DNA of 64,000 nucleotides from a bacterium (GTDB taxonomy: Bacteria; Pseudomonadota; Gammaproteobacteria; Burkholderiales; Thiobacillaceae). Within the stretch, counting starts at the first letter, position 1. Every line of letters begins with the position of its first letter. Under the pieces are notes generated by a model that was given only the letters and a program-made list of their open reading frames with translations, searched no databases and was not told the origin of the DNA. Location: positions 144,592 through 208,591 of the forward strand of contig WOUQ01000004.1 in the NCBI GenBank assembly GCA_009772925.1, read 5' to 3'. Made by a program: the position numbers and the translations under genes. Below, piece by piece: positions 21,522-30,658 of the stretch.

Positions 21522-22696
21522 TCCCCGAAGACCTGCATCCCGATACCCTGGCGGTGCGCGCCGGCACCGTACGCACGTCTTTCCAGGAACATTCCGAGGC
21601 CATGTTCCTGACCTCCAGCTTCGTATTTTCCAGCGCCGCCGAGGCCGCGGCGCGTTTCGCCGGCACCGAGGCCGGCCCCATCTATGCCCGCTTCACCAAT
21701 CCCGGCGTGAGCATGTTCGAGGAACGCCTGGCGCAACTGGAGGGGGCGCAGCGTTGTGTCGCCTTCTCCAGCGGCATGGCCGCCATCCTGGCGACGGTGA
21801 TGGGCCTGATGAAGGCCGGCGAGCATGTCGTGGCCTCACGCTCCATCTTCGGCTCCACGGTGCAGCTGCTGCAGAACATCCTTGGTCGCTTCGGCGTCGA
21901 AACCACCTTCGTGTCTCCCACCGACATCGCCGAATGGCGCGCGGCGACGCGGCCGAACACGCGCCTGTACTTCGTCGAGTCGCCGTCCAACCCGCTCACC
22001 GAGATCAGCGATATCCGCGCCCTCGCAGGCCTCGCCCATGAGCACGGTGCCTGGCTGGCGGTGGACAACTGCTTCTGCACGCCCATCCTGCAGCGGCCGC
22101 TGGAACTGGGCGCCGACATCGTCATCCACTCCGCCACGAAATATCTGGACGGGCAGGGCAGGGTGCTGGGGGGCGCCGTTCTGGGCGCCAGGGATTTGAT
22201 GGAAGGCGTGTACACCTTCCTGCGCACGGCGGGACCGACCCTTTCCGCCTTCAACGCCTGGGTGTTGTTGAAGGGCCTGGAAACCCTGCCCGTGCGCATG
22301 CGCGCCCACTCCGCCGGCGCCCTGGAACTGGCGCAGTGGCTGCAGGAACAACCCGGCGTCGGCCGCGTGCTTTATCCCGGTCTGGCTTCCCACCCCCAGC
22401 ACGCTCTGGCCATGTCGCAGCAGTTGGGGGGCGGCGGCATCGTCGCCTTCGAGCTGACGGGCGGGCGCGCCGCCGCCTGGCGCCTGATCGATGCCTGCCG
22501 GATCCTGTCGATCACCGCCAATCTCGGCGATACCCGCAGCACCATCACGCATCCGGCCAGCACCACGCACAGCCGCATGACCCCGGAGCAGCGCGCCGCC
22601 GCCGGCATCGGCGACGGCCTGGTGCGCATCGCCGTCGGCCTGGAGGACCTGCGCGATCTGCGTGCCGACCTGGAGCGCGGACTGGCCGCCGCCTGA
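21518..22696 (+). CDS. metZ: O-succinylhomoserine sulfhydrylase
   Basis: PLP enzyme of the Cys/Met metabolism family that makes homocysteine directly from O-succinylhomoserine and sulfide. 392 residues. YARFTNPGVSMFEERLA near residue 50, SGMAAI near 85 and SATKYLDGQGRVLGG near 205 (PLP lysine) are typical. The purF-metZ pairing with a 4-nt overlap is the betaproteobacterial arrangement and supports MetZ over MetB or MetC. It ends 1 nt from the convergent regulator gene. Confidence 0.93.
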   Translation: MIPEDLHPDTLAVRAGTVRTSFQEHSEAMFLTSSFVFSSAAEAAARFAGTEAGPIYARFTNPGVSMFEERLAQLEGAQRCVAFSSGMAAILATVMGLMKAGEHVVASRSIFGSTVQLLQNILGRFGVETTFVSPTDIAEWRAATRPNTRLYFVESPSNPLTEISDIRALAGLAHEHGAWLAVDNCFCTPILQRPLELGADIVIHSATKYLDGQGRVLGGAVLGARDLMEGVYTFLRTAGPTLSAFNAWVLLKGLETLPVRMRAHSAGALELAQWLQEQPGVGRVLYPGLASHPQHALAMSQQLGGGGIVAFELTGGRAAAWRLIDACRILSITANLGDTRSTITHPASTTHSRMTPEQRAAAGIGDGLVRIAVGLEDLRDLRADLERGLAAA

Positions 22697-23410
22697 TCAG
22701 CCGGAGAAGCCGATCAGCCGCTGGCGGTCGAGTACCGCGATGCGCCGGCCGCGCACCTGGATGAGGCCGGCTTCGGAGAGCTGGCCGAGCACACGGGAAA
22801 AGGTTTCCGGCGCCAGGTTCAGTTGCGAGGCGATGGTCTGCTTGCTGGCTGTCAGGCTGACCTCGAAGGCGTCGCCGGATTCAGGCGCGGATTGCACCAG
22901 GAAGCACACCACCCGCTGCACGCTGTTGCGCAGCAGACAGGTTTCCATGTCGCTGATCATCTCGTGCAGACGCACGGAAAGACTGGAGATCATCTTGCGG
23001 CACAGGTTGTTGCTGAGTTCCAGGGCATCGAGCAGGACGCGCTTGGGGATCAGCAGCAACAGGCTCTCGGCAGTTGCCTGCGCGTTCACCGGGTAGGGTT
23101 TGTCGAGAAACGCCACCGCTTCGCCGAAGGTGTTGCCCGGACCGCACACGTGCACCACCTTTTCCGCGCCCTGCGATGAGGGCAGCGACAGCTTGACCTG
23201 CCCCATCACCACCACATGCATACCCTCCACCGCGTCGCCGCGATGGAAGATGATCTCGTTCTTCTTCGCGCGGTATTCGCGTGTGCCGTTGGCGATATCC
23301 CGCAGTTCGTCAGCCGCCAGACCCCGGAACATCGGTTGGCGGGAGAGGATTTCGTGAATGGAGTGGCGGGTTTCCAGGATCAAGGACGACTCGCAATGCG
23401 CAGCGAACAA
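22697..23410 (-). CDS. Crp/Fnr-family regulator, DNR-like (no Fe-S cysteines)
   Basis: 237-residue transcription factor: N-terminal cyclic-nucleotide-binding-like beta-barrel (about 20-140), a long dimerisation helix, and a C-terminal winged HTH. The recognition segment LAPETFSRVLGQL keeps the E-xx-SR residues that in Fnr/Anr/Dnr read TTGAT half-sites. The N-terminal cysteine cluster of oxygen-sensing FNR is absent (only Cys6 there), so a DNR/NnrR-type NO or redox sensor is more likely. It starts at TTG 23410; no ATG is in frame nearby. It diverges from napDAGHB across a perfect FNR/DNR box, so it is the obvious candidate regulator of nap and possibly of itself. Confidence 0.85.
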   Translation of the reverse strand: MFAAHCESSLILETRHSIHEILSRQPMFRGLAADELRDIANGTREYRAKKNEIIFHRGDAVEGMHVVVMGQVKLSLPSSQGAEKVVHVCGPGNTFGEAVAFLDKPYPVNAQATAESLLLLIPKRVLLDALELSNNLCRKMISSLSVRLHEMISDMETCLLRNSVQRVVCFLVQSAPESGDAFEVSLTASKQTIASQLNLAPETFSRVLGQLSEAGLIQVRGRRIAVLDRQRLIGFSG

Positions 23411-23446
23411 GGCCCGACATTAAGTCATTTTGATGGTAGCGACGAA

Positions 23447-23460
23447 TTGATGTGGATCAA
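23447..23460. promoter_or_regulatory. FNR/DNR box upstream of napD
   Basis: TTGATGTGGATCAA is a perfect match to the consensus TTGAT-N4-ATCAA. It lies 36 nt from the start of the DNR-like regulator and 58 nt before napD, positioned to control nap under low oxygen or nitrogen oxides, and perhaps the divergent regulator too. Confidence 0.9.
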
Positions 23461-23518
23461 GGCTTTTTGAAGACTTGGTTGTCAGGATTCCACTACTGTC
23501 TAACCGAGGAGGAAGACC

Positions 23519-23842
23519 GTGAATCTGTCGGGCATTTTGGTGGTGACGAAACCTGAGTTTCAGGGCGAAGTGGTGGAAACCCTCAACGCCCTCGAGGGTG
23601 TTGAAGTGCATCAGGTGGATGAGGCGACCGGCCGCATCGTGGCGGTGCAGGAAGCCGCCGACATCCATGCCGAGATCGAGGGTGTCAAGCGCATCAAGGC
23701 TGTGCCGCATGTGATTATGGCCGAGATGGTGTACCACTATCTCGCGGAGGACGAGCGGACCTATGAAGGCATGCCGCCCGAACTGGAAGACAAGCAGGAC
23801 GGTTTTGATGCCTGCGTCGTGCCCGAGTATCTGAACAGTTGA
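23519..23842 (+). CDS. napD: Periplasmic nitrate reductase chaperone NapD
   Basis: Cytoplasmic chaperone that binds the twin-arginine signal peptide of NapA and holds it until the molybdenum cofactor is inserted. 107 residues, ferredoxin-like fold: LSGILVVTKPEFQGEVVETLNALEGVEVH in the N-terminal half is the NapD pattern. GTG start at 23519 with a strong AGGAGGAAG Shine-Dalgarno. First gene of the operon, 18 nt before napA. Slightly longer than the E. coli protein, with an acidic C-terminal extension. Confidence 0.92.
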   Translation: MNLSGILVVTKPEFQGEVVETLNALEGVEVHQVDEATGRIVAVQEAADIHAEIEGVKRIKAVPHVIMAEMVYHYLAEDERTYEGMPPELEDKQDGFDACVVPEYLNS

Positions 23843-23860
23843 TTGAGCTAGGAGGCTAAG

Positions 23861-26629
23861 ATGGGACTTACGCGTCGTGATTTTCTGAAGACCAGCATTG
23901 CCGGCGCCACTGCCGCCACGGTGGGCGTGCCGCTTTCCAAAGAAGCCGAGGCCGCCGTCAAGGCCTCCGAAAAAGGCTGGCAATGGGACAAGTCGGTCTG
24001 CCGCTTCTGCGGCACCGGCTGCGGCATCATGGTGGCCACCCAGGGCGGCCGCATCGTCGCCACCAAGGGTGATCCGGATGCGCCGGTGAACAAGGGCCTG
24101 AACTGCGTCAAGGGCTACTTCAACGGCAAGATCAACTACGGCCAGGACCGCCTGACCCAGCCCCTGCTGCGCATGACGGACGGCAAGTTCGACAAGAAGG
24201 GCAAGTTCACGCCCGTGTCCTGGGAACAGGCGCTCGACGTCATGGAAGAGAAGATCCGCTGGGCGCTGAAGGAAAAGGGCCCCACCGGCATCGGTGTGTT
24301 CGCTTCCGGCCAGTACACCATCCATGAGGGCTACGCCGCCGTCAAACTCTGGAAGGCCGGCTTCCGCTCCAACCACATCGACCCCAACGCCCGTCACTGC
24401 ATGGCCTCGGCCGTGGTGGCCTTCATGCAGACCTTCGGCATCGACGAACCGCAGGGCAACTATGACGATATCGAGCACACCGATACCGCCATCCTGTGGG
24501 GCGCCAACATGGCCGAGATGCACCCCATCCTGTGGTCGCGCATCACCGACCGCCGCCTGACCCACAAGCCCATGAAAGTGGTGAACCTGTCGGTGTACGG
24601 CAACATGTCGTCCGACATCGCCGACCTGGAAATCATCTTCGCCCCCAGCGGCGACCTGGCCATCCAGAACTACATCGCCCGCGAGATCGTCAAGCGCGAT
24701 GTCATCGACTGGGACTTCGTCAAGAAGCACACCCAGTTCGCTACCGGCCCGTATGACATCGGCTATGGCTTCCGTCCGGTCAATGCCGAGAAGTTCCACA
24801 GTGCCGCCGAGATGGAGATCGTCAAGAACGAGAAGGTGCGCGTTCTGGATAAATGGGAAGCCATCGCCCAGCGCCGCAAGGAGGGCGAGGCGGTCGAACA
24901 GAAGAACACCGCCGGCCTGCTGCCCATGCGCGACTGGGCCATCAGCTTCGAGGACTTCAAGACCGCCCTGGAGCCCTACACCCTGGACTTCGTCGCCGAA
25001 GTCGCGAAGGGCGATCCGGACGAATCCATGGACGCCTTCAAGGCCAAGCTGAAGCAACTGGCCGACCTGTACTGCGACAAGAACCGCAAGATCGTGTCCT
25101 ACTGGACCATGGGCTTCAACCAGCACCAGCGCGGCACCTGGGTCAACGAGCAGTGCTACATGAACCACCTGCTCATGGGCCGCCAGTCCAAGCCTGGCGA
25201 TGGCGCCTTCTCGCTGACCGGCCAGCCCTCCGCCTGCGGCACCGCGCGTGAAGTGGGCACTTTCGCCCACCGCCTGCCGGCCGACATGGTGGTGATGAAT
25301 CCCAAGCACCGGGAATTCACCGAGAAGATCTGGAAGCTGCCGGCCAAGACCCTGAACCCGGCCATCGGCTCGCACTTCGTCAAGCAGATGCGCGATCTGG
25401 AGGATGGCACCATGCTGTTCTCCTGGACGCACGTGAACAACCCCTGGCAGAACACCGCCAACGTCAATCACTGGATCAAGGGCGCGCGCGAGATGAACAA
25501 CTTCATCGTCGTGTCCGAGGCCTATCCTGGCGTCTCCGCCAAGGTGGCCGATCTGATCCTGCCCGCCGCCATGATCAACGAGAAGTGGGGCGCCTACGGC
25601 AACGCCGAACGGCGCACCCAGGTCTGGCGCCAGCAGGTCATGCCGCCCGGCCAGGCGCGGCCCGACATCTGGATGATGATGGAGCTGTCCAAGCGCTTCA
25701 AACTCAAGGAAGTCTGGGGCGAGCAGAATATCCCGGGCCTCAAGGCCGCGGGCTTCGAGGACGGCAAATTGCCGTCGGTGCTGGATGAGGCGGTGAAGAT
25801 GGGTTACAACCCCGAGCAGACCCTCTACGAGGTGCTCTACGCCACCCCGGACAACAAGAAGGTGAAGTGGCCCGACCCCATCGCCAAGGGCCATCCCAAC
25901 ATTACCGCGACGCTCCTGAAGGACGGCTGGTTCCCCGAGAAAGCCCTGTTCGAGGAATACCGCCAGTTCGGCACCGGCAAGGCGCACGACCTCGCTCCCT
26001 TCGACGTCTACCACGACGACAAGGTGCGCGGCATGAAGTGGCCGGTGCACCTCAAGGACGGCAAGTGGGTGGAAACCCAGTGGCGCAACAACGAGAAGTA
26101 CGACTCGTACTGCAAGCCCGGTTCCGGTTTCGACTTCTACGGCAACAATGGCGTCAAGATGGTCATGGGCGATCTGGACAAGCCGGGCGATCCCGCCAAG
26201 ACGGTGGACATCTCCGGCAAGGCCAAGATCTACTTCCGTCCCTATGCCTCGCCAGTCGAGAAGCCGGACGCCAACTACGACCTCTGGCTGTGTACCGGTC
26301 GCGTGTTGGAGCACTGGCACTCCGGCACCATGACCCGGCGCGTGCCGGAACTGCACCGCGCCGTGCCCAACGCCGTGTGCTGGATCCACCCCAAGGATGC
26401 GGAAGCCAAGGGACTCAAGCGCAACGATCTGGTCTGGGTGGAATCCCGCCGTGGCAAGGTCAAGGTGCGTCTGGAGACCGGCGGTCGCAACCGCATGCCG
26501 CGCGGCATGATCTACGTACCCTGGTTCGACGAGGGCGTGCTGATCAACCGGGTGACCCTCGACACCACCTGTCCGCAGTCGAAGGAAACCGACTACAAGA
26601 AGTGCTCGGTGAAGATCTACAAGGCCTGA
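23861..26629 (+). CDS. napA: Periplasmic nitrate reductase catalytic subunit
   Basis: Mo-bis-MGD enzyme reducing nitrate to nitrite in the periplasm. Tat signal TRRDFLKTS near residue 4, cleavage near AEAA. [4Fe-4S] cysteines 47, 50, 54 and 82 (CRFCGTGC...NCVKG), and Cys180 in NARHCMAS as the Mo ligand, as in Nap-type enzymes. At 922 residues it is clearly longer than the E. coli protein (828). The extra length includes the region around residues 280-420, with [11 protein letters not shown], which from memory resembles the long Campylobacterota form. napG follows after a repeat-containing 101-nt gap. Confidence 0.96.
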   Translation: MGLTRRDFLKTSIAGATAATVGVPLSKEAEAAVKASEKGWQWDKSVCRFCGTGCGIMVATQGGRIVATKGDPDAPVNKGLNCVKGYFNGKINYGQDRLTQPLLRMTDGKFDKKGKFTPVSWEQALDVMEEKIRWALKEKGPTGIGVFASGQYTIHEGYAAVKLWKAGFRSNHIDPNARHCMASAVVAFMQTFGIDEPQGNYDDIEHTDTAILWGANMAEMHPILWSRITDRRLTHKPMKVVNLSVYGNMSSDIADLEIIFAPSGDLAIQNYIAREIVKRDVIDWDFVKKHTQFATGPYDIGYGFRPVNAEKFHSAAEMEIVKNEKVRVLDKWEAIAQRRKEGEAVEQKNTAGLLPMRDWAISFEDFKTALEPYTLDFVAEVAKGDPDESMDAFKAKLKQLADLYCDKNRKIVSYWTMGFNQHQRGTWVNEQCYMNHLLMGRQSKPGDGAFSLTGQPSACGTAREVGTFAHRLPADMVVMNPKHREFTEKIWKLPAKTLNPAIGSHFVKQMRDLEDGTMLFSWTHVNNPWQNTANVNHWIKGAREMNNFIVVSEAYPGVSAKVADLILPAAMINEKWGAYGNAERRTQVWRQQVMPPGQARPDIWMMMELSKRFKLKEVWGEQNIPGLKAAGFEDGKLPSVLDEAVKMGYNPEQTLYEVLYATPDNKKVKWPDPIAKGHPNITATLLKDGWFPEKALFEEYRQFGTGKAHDLAPFDVYHDDKVRGMKWPVHLKDGKWVETQWRNNEKYDSYCKPGSGFDFYGNNGVKMVMGDLDKPGDPAKTVDISGKAKIYFRPYASPVEKPDANYDLWLCTGRVLEHWHSGTMTRRVPELHRAVPNAVCWIHPKDAEAKGLKRNDLVWVESRRGKVKVRLETGGRNRMPRGMIYVPWFDEGVLINRVTLDTTCPQSKETDYKKCSVKIYKA

Positions 26630-26643
26630 CGTAGATCCTTCCT

Positions 26644-26699
26644 CCCTCTCCTTCGGGAGAGGGTCGGGGTGAGGGAACGCCTGGTGTTTCCTCACCCCG
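26644..26699. repeat. REP-like double hairpin between napA and napG
   Basis: Two adjacent stem-loops: an 8-bp stem with a TTCG tetraloop (26644-26663) and a 10-bp stem (26665-26674 with 26690-26699). No T-run follows. The sequence style (CCCTCTCC...GGAGAGGG, GGGGTGAGG) is like short palindromic elements scattered in many proteobacterial genomes. Lying inside the operon, it could stabilise the upstream napDA message. Confidence 0.75.
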
Positions 26700-26730
26700 G
26701 CCCCGAGGGCCACGCATAAACAGGTGAAAC

Positions 26731-27525
26731 ATGTCCGATTCCAGCCAACCCGGCCTTGACTCCAGACGCCGCGACTTCCTCGTGAAGCTGGCGCAGGGTG
26801 CCGCCTTGGCGGGCACCGGCGGTCTGCTCTGGGATTACATCCTGCGCAACGAGGCACGCGCCGCTCCGTATGCGCTGCGTCCGCCCGGCGCCCTCGACGA
26901 GGACGATTTCAACGCCGCCTGCATCAAGTGCGGTCAGTGCGTGGTGGATTGCCCGCCGCTCATCCTCAAGTTGCAGCCGGCCGGCGGCAGTCTGCCCATC
27001 GGCATGCCCTACTTTGATCCGCGCACGGGCCCCTGCATCATGTGTCCGGACATCCCCTGCATGAAGGCCTGCCCGACCGGCGCGCTGTCCCCCAGCCTCA
27101 AGAAGATCGAGGACGCGCGCATGGGCCTGGCGGTGATCGACATCGAGAACTGTCTGTCCTGGAAGGGCCTGCGCTGCGAGATCTGCCATCGGGAATGCCC
27201 CATCAAGGGCAAGGCCATCACTCTGGAAACTCACCCTCGGCAGATTTCCAAGCACGCCATGTTCGTGCCGCTGGTGCATTCCGACGCCTGCACCGGCTGC
27301 GGCATCTGCGAGAAGGCCTGCCCCACCACCATCGCCGCCATCCGCATCCTGCCGCACAAGCTGGTGCAGGGCAAAATCGGCGAGCACTACCGCCTGGGCT
27401 GGACCTTCGACACCGAAGTCACGCAGGACTTCAAGTCGCCCGAGGCCGTTGAACCGGCCGGGCCCGGCGCCGCCGTGCCGAAGACCGCCCCCGGCGTGGA
27501 TTACCTCAATGAGGGTGGACTATGA
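26731..27525 (+). CDS. napG: Ferredoxin-type protein NapG
   Basis: Periplasmic or membrane-attached electron carrier that, with NapH, passes quinol electrons toward NapB/NapA. 264 residues. Tat-like signal SRRRDFLVKLAQG near residue 12. Four [4Fe-4S] cysteine clusters: CIKCGQCVVDC near 66, CIMCPDIPCMKAC near 100, CEICHREC near 152 and CTGCGICEKAC near 188. Stop overlaps napH by 4 nt. With no napC in the operon, NapGH is the likely sole quinol dehydrogenase for Nap here. Confidence 0.93.
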   Translation: MSDSSQPGLDSRRRDFLVKLAQGAALAGTGGLLWDYILRNEARAAPYALRPPGALDEDDFNAACIKCGQCVVDCPPLILKLQPAGGSLPIGMPYFDPRTGPCIMCPDIPCMKACPTGALSPSLKKIEDARMGLAVIDIENCLSWKGLRCEICHRECPIKGKAITLETHPRQISKHAMFVPLVHSDACTGCGICEKACPTTIAAIRILPHKLVQGKIGEHYRLGWTFDTEVTQDFKSPEAVEPAGPGAAVPKTAPGVDYLNEGGL

Positions 27526-28439
27526 GCGAGGCGACCGTGCGCGCTCCGTCCACTGCCGCGGAGCATCCCGTGCCGACCGGGCTTTGGGTCTGGCGCTACA
27601 TCATCCTGCGGCGCATCAGCCAGGTGGGCATTCTGCTGCTGTTCTTCGGCACCCTGCACTGGGGCTGGGAGTTCTCCAAGGATGTGGGGCTGCTGTCCGG
27701 CAATCTGTCCGCCTCCACCTTCATCGGCCTGATCCCGCTGACCGATCCCTTCGCCGCCTTGCAGATTTTCCTTACCGGCCACGTGCTGGCGCAGGAGAGC
27801 CTGATCGGCGTCGCCGTGGTGCTCGGCTTCTATCTGCTCGTCGGCGGCCGGGTGTTCTGCTCCTGGGTCTGTCCGGTCAACCTGGTCACCGACGCCGCCG
27901 GCTGGCTGCGCAACAAACTCGGCATCCTGGCCATCTTCCATCTGCCGCGCGGACTGCGCTACTTCATTCTGGCCGCCACTCTGGTCATCACCGTGATCAG
28001 TGGCCTGGCCGCGTTCGAATGGGTCAGCCCGATCGGCATGATGCATCGCGAGATCATCTTTGGCCTGGGCATGGGCTTCACCGCCCTGCTGGCCATCTTC
28101 CTGTTCGACCTGCTCATCCTCAAGCATGGCTGGTGCGGCCATCTCTGCCCCCTGGGCGCGTTCTACAGCCTGATCGGCAAGACTGCGCTGATTCGGGTGC
28201 GTTTCGACAAGAACACCTGCACCCACTGCGCCGAGTGCGCCAAGGTTTGCCCGGAGCCGCAGGTGCTCAACCTGAAGAAACTGGAAGAACGCGGGTATGT
28301 GTTTTCCGGCGAGTGCAGCAACTGTGGTCGCTGCACGCCCATCTGTCCCGAAGGTAGCCTGAAGTTCGATTTCAAACCCCTGATCCGCGGCCACAACGTG
28401 CAGGCGGACGCCATTGCCGTTCAAAGGAGGACGAAATGA
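27522..28439 (+). CDS. napH: Quinol dehydrogenase membrane component NapH
   Basis: 305-residue inner-membrane Fe-S protein with about four transmembrane segments (near 30-50, 75-95, 145-165 and 180-200). It has CSWVCPVN near 115 and CGHLCPLG near 205, the conserved CxxxCP pairs of the NapH/RdxA group. Two C-terminal [4Fe-4S] motifs (CTHCAECAKVC and CSNCGRCTPIC) face the cytoplasm. Couples quinol oxidation to NapG. Overlaps napG and napB by 4 nt on each side. Confidence 0.93.
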   Translation: MSEATVRAPSTAAEHPVPTGLWVWRYIILRRISQVGILLLFFGTLHWGWEFSKDVGLLSGNLSASTFIGLIPLTDPFAALQIFLTGHVLAQESLIGVAVVLGFYLLVGGRVFCSWVCPVNLVTDAAGWLRNKLGILAIFHLPRGLRYFILAATLVITVISGLAAFEWVSPIGMMHREIIFGLGMGFTALLAIFLFDLLILKHGWCGHLCPLGAFYSLIGKTALIRVRFDKNTCTHCAECAKVCPEPQVLNLKKLEERGYVFSGECSNCGRCTPICPEGSLKFDFKPLIRGHNVQADAIAVQRRTK

Positions 28440-28903
28440 GCATTACCATGAGGAAGACCTTTCTGCTGAGCGCCCTGATGGCCTGCGCCCTGTCCGCTTA
28501 CGCGGTGCAGGACGTGGCGATTCCCGATGACGCCATCGGCTTGTCCAAGAGCAGCGTCTACGAGAATCCGGATCCCATCGTCGTCAACTATCGCGGCGGC
28601 GACGTCGGCACCAACAAGCGCGCGCAGCGTTCCTACCAGACCGCGCCGCCCATGATCACCCACACCATCGTCGACATGGTGCCCATTCGCCAGGACTTCA
28701 ACCTGTGCAAGGACTGCCACGTGCAGCCCGACCTGCTGAAGGAAAAGATCACCCAGGGCATGCCTGTGCCCGCGCCGGTCAGCCACTATGCAAACGTGAA
28801 GAAAGGCGAATTGCACATGGCTCGCTGGAATTGCACGCAGTGCCACGCGCCGCAGGCCGACGTGAAAACCCTGGTCAACAACACCTTCAAGAAACCCCGC
28901 TAG
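28436..28903 (+). CDS. napB: Diheme cytochrome c subunit of nitrate reductase
   Basis: Small periplasmic diheme c-type cytochrome that hands electrons to NapA. 155 residues: a Sec signal peptide to about residue 23 (ALSAYA), heme-binding CKDCH near 97 and CTQCH near 138, and the axial-ligand histidines expected for NapB (ITHTIVD, SHYANV). Last gene of napDAGHB; a strong terminator starts 76 nt after the stop. Confidence 0.95.
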   Translation: MSITMRKTFLLSALMACALSAYAVQDVAIPDDAIGLSKSSVYENPDPIVVNYRGGDVGTNKRAQRSYQTAPPMITHTIVDMVPIRQDFNLCKDCHVQPDLLKEKITQGMPVPAPVSHYANVKKGELHMARWNCTQCHAPQADVKTLVNNTFKKPR

Positions 28904-28978
28904 TCGGGTGGTCGTCGCGCCGCGCGCCTCTGGCACCGGCGCGTCGCCGATGTGCCTGGCACATCCGCGACGAGGGCC

Positions 28979-29014
28979 AAACAAAAACGACCGGCAAGCC
29001 GGTCGTTTTTGTTT
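28979..29014. terminator. Bidirectional terminator between napB and the hfq-like gene
   Basis: Perfect inverted repeat of 17 bp (28979-28995 with 28998-29014) with A-rich 5' and T-rich 3' flanks (AAACAAAAA...TTTTTGTTT), so it can end transcription in both directions. It lies between convergent genes. Confidence 0.92.
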
Positions 29015-29041
29015 GGAGGGGGGCGTTGCGCGCGCGGGTAC

Positions 29042-29287
29042 TTACTCGCCTTCCGCCGCCGCGCGGGGACCGATGCTCACCTGCTTGGTCGGCGACACCG
29101 TGGAAATCGCGTGTTTGAAAATCGCCTGCACGGCCTGGTCGTTGCCGCGCAAAAGCACCATGTACTGATCGAAGGACTCGATGCGTCCCACCAGCTTGAT
29201 GCCGTTCACCAGGAACACCGAGCAGTGCACGTGTTCCTTGCGCAGGGTGTTGAGAAACTGGTCTTGCAGATTCTGGCGGTCGCTCAT
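29042..29287 (-). CDS. Hfq-like RNA chaperone (possible second Hfq)
   Basis: 81-residue Sm-fold protein. [14 protein letters not shown] near residue 7, [18 protein letters not shown] (Sm1, proximal RNA face) and [10 protein letters not shown] (Sm2, YKHA-like) are Hfq signatures. The stretch between Sm1 and Sm2 ([10 protein letters not shown]) is unusual compared with the common RNTVSQMV, and an internal Cys replaces the usual Val/Ile. The gene is monocistronic, next to nap, and lacks the hflX/der context of the housekeeping hfq, so I infer a paralogue. Likely binds sRNA/mRNA; could equally be the only Hfq, which this window cannot decide. Confidence 0.8.
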   Translation of the reverse strand: MSDRQNLQDQFLNTLRKEHVHCSVFLVNGIKLVGRIESFDQYMVLLRGNDQAVQAIFKHAISTVSPTKQVSIGPRAAAEGE

Positions 29288-29652
29288 TGCAGTCGGGATA
29301 GGTTCAGGGCGGCCGCCATCATAGCACGGCCGGCCGCACGCAAGCGGTTGCCGGCACGCGCCCCGCGTCGACGCGGCGCATTCGTGGCGAACTCATACGT
29401 GCCGCAAGCCCGCGGCGTTATCGTCGAATGCTTCAGGGCTGCCCGCGCTGAGCGAGCTTCACTCGGCCGCCAGGCTGCGTGAACAGGAGATCCGCCACCC
29501 AGGCGGACGGCACGGCAAGATTTTCCGCCAGGCAATCCTTGCCGCAATCGAATCGGTGATTGGGTAAAGGTTTTCTGGGATGCCCCCGACCCCGTCCAGC
29601 AAGATGGATGCAACTGCCTGATTCATCGTCATAAAGGGTAAGAAAATGTAGT
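29288..29652. other. Intergenic stretch, no gene recognised
   Basis: About 365 nt between the hfq-like gene and the sigma-54 promoter of flagellin A. Short GC-rich inverted repeats occur (GGCCGGCC near 29327) but no convincing ORF, RNA gene or terminator. It should hold the promoter of the minus-strand hfq-like gene and the upstream activator sites that a sigma-54 promoter needs; I could not identify these. Confidence 0.5.
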
Positions 29653-29668
29653 TGGCACACCAATTGCT
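29653..29668 (+). promoter_or_regulatory. Sigma-54 (-24/-12) promoter of flagellin A
   Basis: TGGCACACCAATTGCT matches TGGCAC-N5-TTGCW with the invariant GG and GC exactly 12 positions apart. Predicted transcription start is near 29678, leaving a leader of about 125 nt before ATG 29804. RpoN control of a flagellin is common where an NtrC-like flagellar activator exists; none is in this window. Confidence 0.85.
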
Positions 29669-29803
29669 AAGTCCACCCCGAGATTCATTCGGGCGCTATC
29701 CCGGCGACCTCCGATTGGGGCTCCTTGGGGTGGGATGGAAGGATGCCGAGAACACGGACCTCGCATCCCGTCCCGTCGGATCGCTTTTATATGGAGAGAT
29801 GAC

Positions 29804-30658
29804 ATGGCAATTGGCGATATCACGTTGACATCGGCGATGCGGGCCAACCTGGTGAGCCTGCAGTCCACGGAACAGTTGTTGGGAAGAACGCAGGAGCGGC
29901 TGGCCACCGGCAAGCGTGTGAACTCGGCCATCGACAACCCCACCAACTTCTTTGCCGCGCGGGCGCATACGCAGCGGGCCGACCTGCTTAACGGGCTCAA
30001 GGACAATATCAGCGAGGCGATCCAGACGGTGAAGGCCTCGGACAATGGTGTGAAGGCCGTCAACGGCACCATCGAGGCGCTGCGCGGTATCGTTGCCCAG
30101 GCGCGTTCGGCACAGACATCCACCACTTCTGCGGCCGACCTGCAGGGTCTCACCACCCAGTACAACGAATTGATCCGCCAGCTCAATAACACGGTGCAGG
30201 ATTCCGGCTACAAGGGCGTCAACTTCCTGTCCAGCGGTTCCCTTACGGTCAATTTTAACGAACAAGCTTCCAGCTCGCTGCAAATGCAGGGCTTCAACGG
30301 CAGCGCCTCGGGCCTCGCGATTTCCGGCGGCACGCAAACCGGCTCGGGCACGCTGACGTCGGCCCAACTGACTGGCGGCACCAGCCTGGATGGTATCGAA
30401 GCGACGCTGAATGTGGCCTTGGGCAAGTTGCGCACGGAAAGTGCCGGCCTCGCTTCTAACCTGTCTATCCTGACCACGCGTCAGCAGTTCATCACCGACA
30501 TGGTGAACACCCTGGCCGAGGGTGCCACCAAGCTGACCGTGGCCGACACCAACGAGGAAGGCGCCAACATGTTGTTGCTGCAGACCAGGCAGCAGTTGGG
30601 TGTGACGGCGCTAAGCCTGTCGGCTGAGGCCAATGCCTCGGTTCTGCGTCTGTTCTAA
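29804..30658 (+). CDS. Flagellin A, alphaproteobacterial-type short flagellin
   Basis: 284-residue filament subunit. N-terminal D0/D1 helix (SAMRANLVSLQSTEQLLGRT, then ERLATGKRVNSAIDNPTNFF) and the C-terminal D0 helix ending VLRLF are flagellin hallmarks. The middle is short, so outer domains are small. NPTNFFAARAH and the absence of any long D2/D3 resemble alphaproteobacterial flagellins more than the usual betaproteobacterial FliC. ATG 29804 begins the conserved MAIGD; the upstream part of the frame is leader. Sigma-54 promoter upstream; flaF follows. Nearly identical in layout to the second flagellin at 37480. Confidence 0.92.
   Translation: MAIGDITLTSAMRANLVSLQSTEQLLGRTQERLATGKRVNSAIDNPTNFFAARAHTQRADLLNGLKDNISEAIQTVKASDNGVKAVNGTIEALRGIVAQARSAQTSTTSAADLQGLTTQYNELIRQLNNTVQDSGYKGVNFLSSGSLTVNFNEQASSSLQMQGFNGSASGLAISGGTQTGSGTLTSAQLTGGTSLDGIEATLNVALGKLRTESAGLASNLSILTTRQQFITDMVNTLAEGATKLTVADTNEEGANMLLLQTRQQLGVTALSLSAEANASVLRLF

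Noticed and set aside
22697..23410. Oxygen-sensing FNR identity for the Crp/Fnr-family regulator
   Set aside because: The N-terminal cysteine cluster is absent, so a DNR-like label is safer.
23420..26857. Very long open frame (about 1145 codons) antisense to napA
   Set aside because: Shadow of GC-rich codon bias. It overlaps the confident napD, napA and start of napG, and its protein is His/Gly/Val-rich with no recognisable motif.
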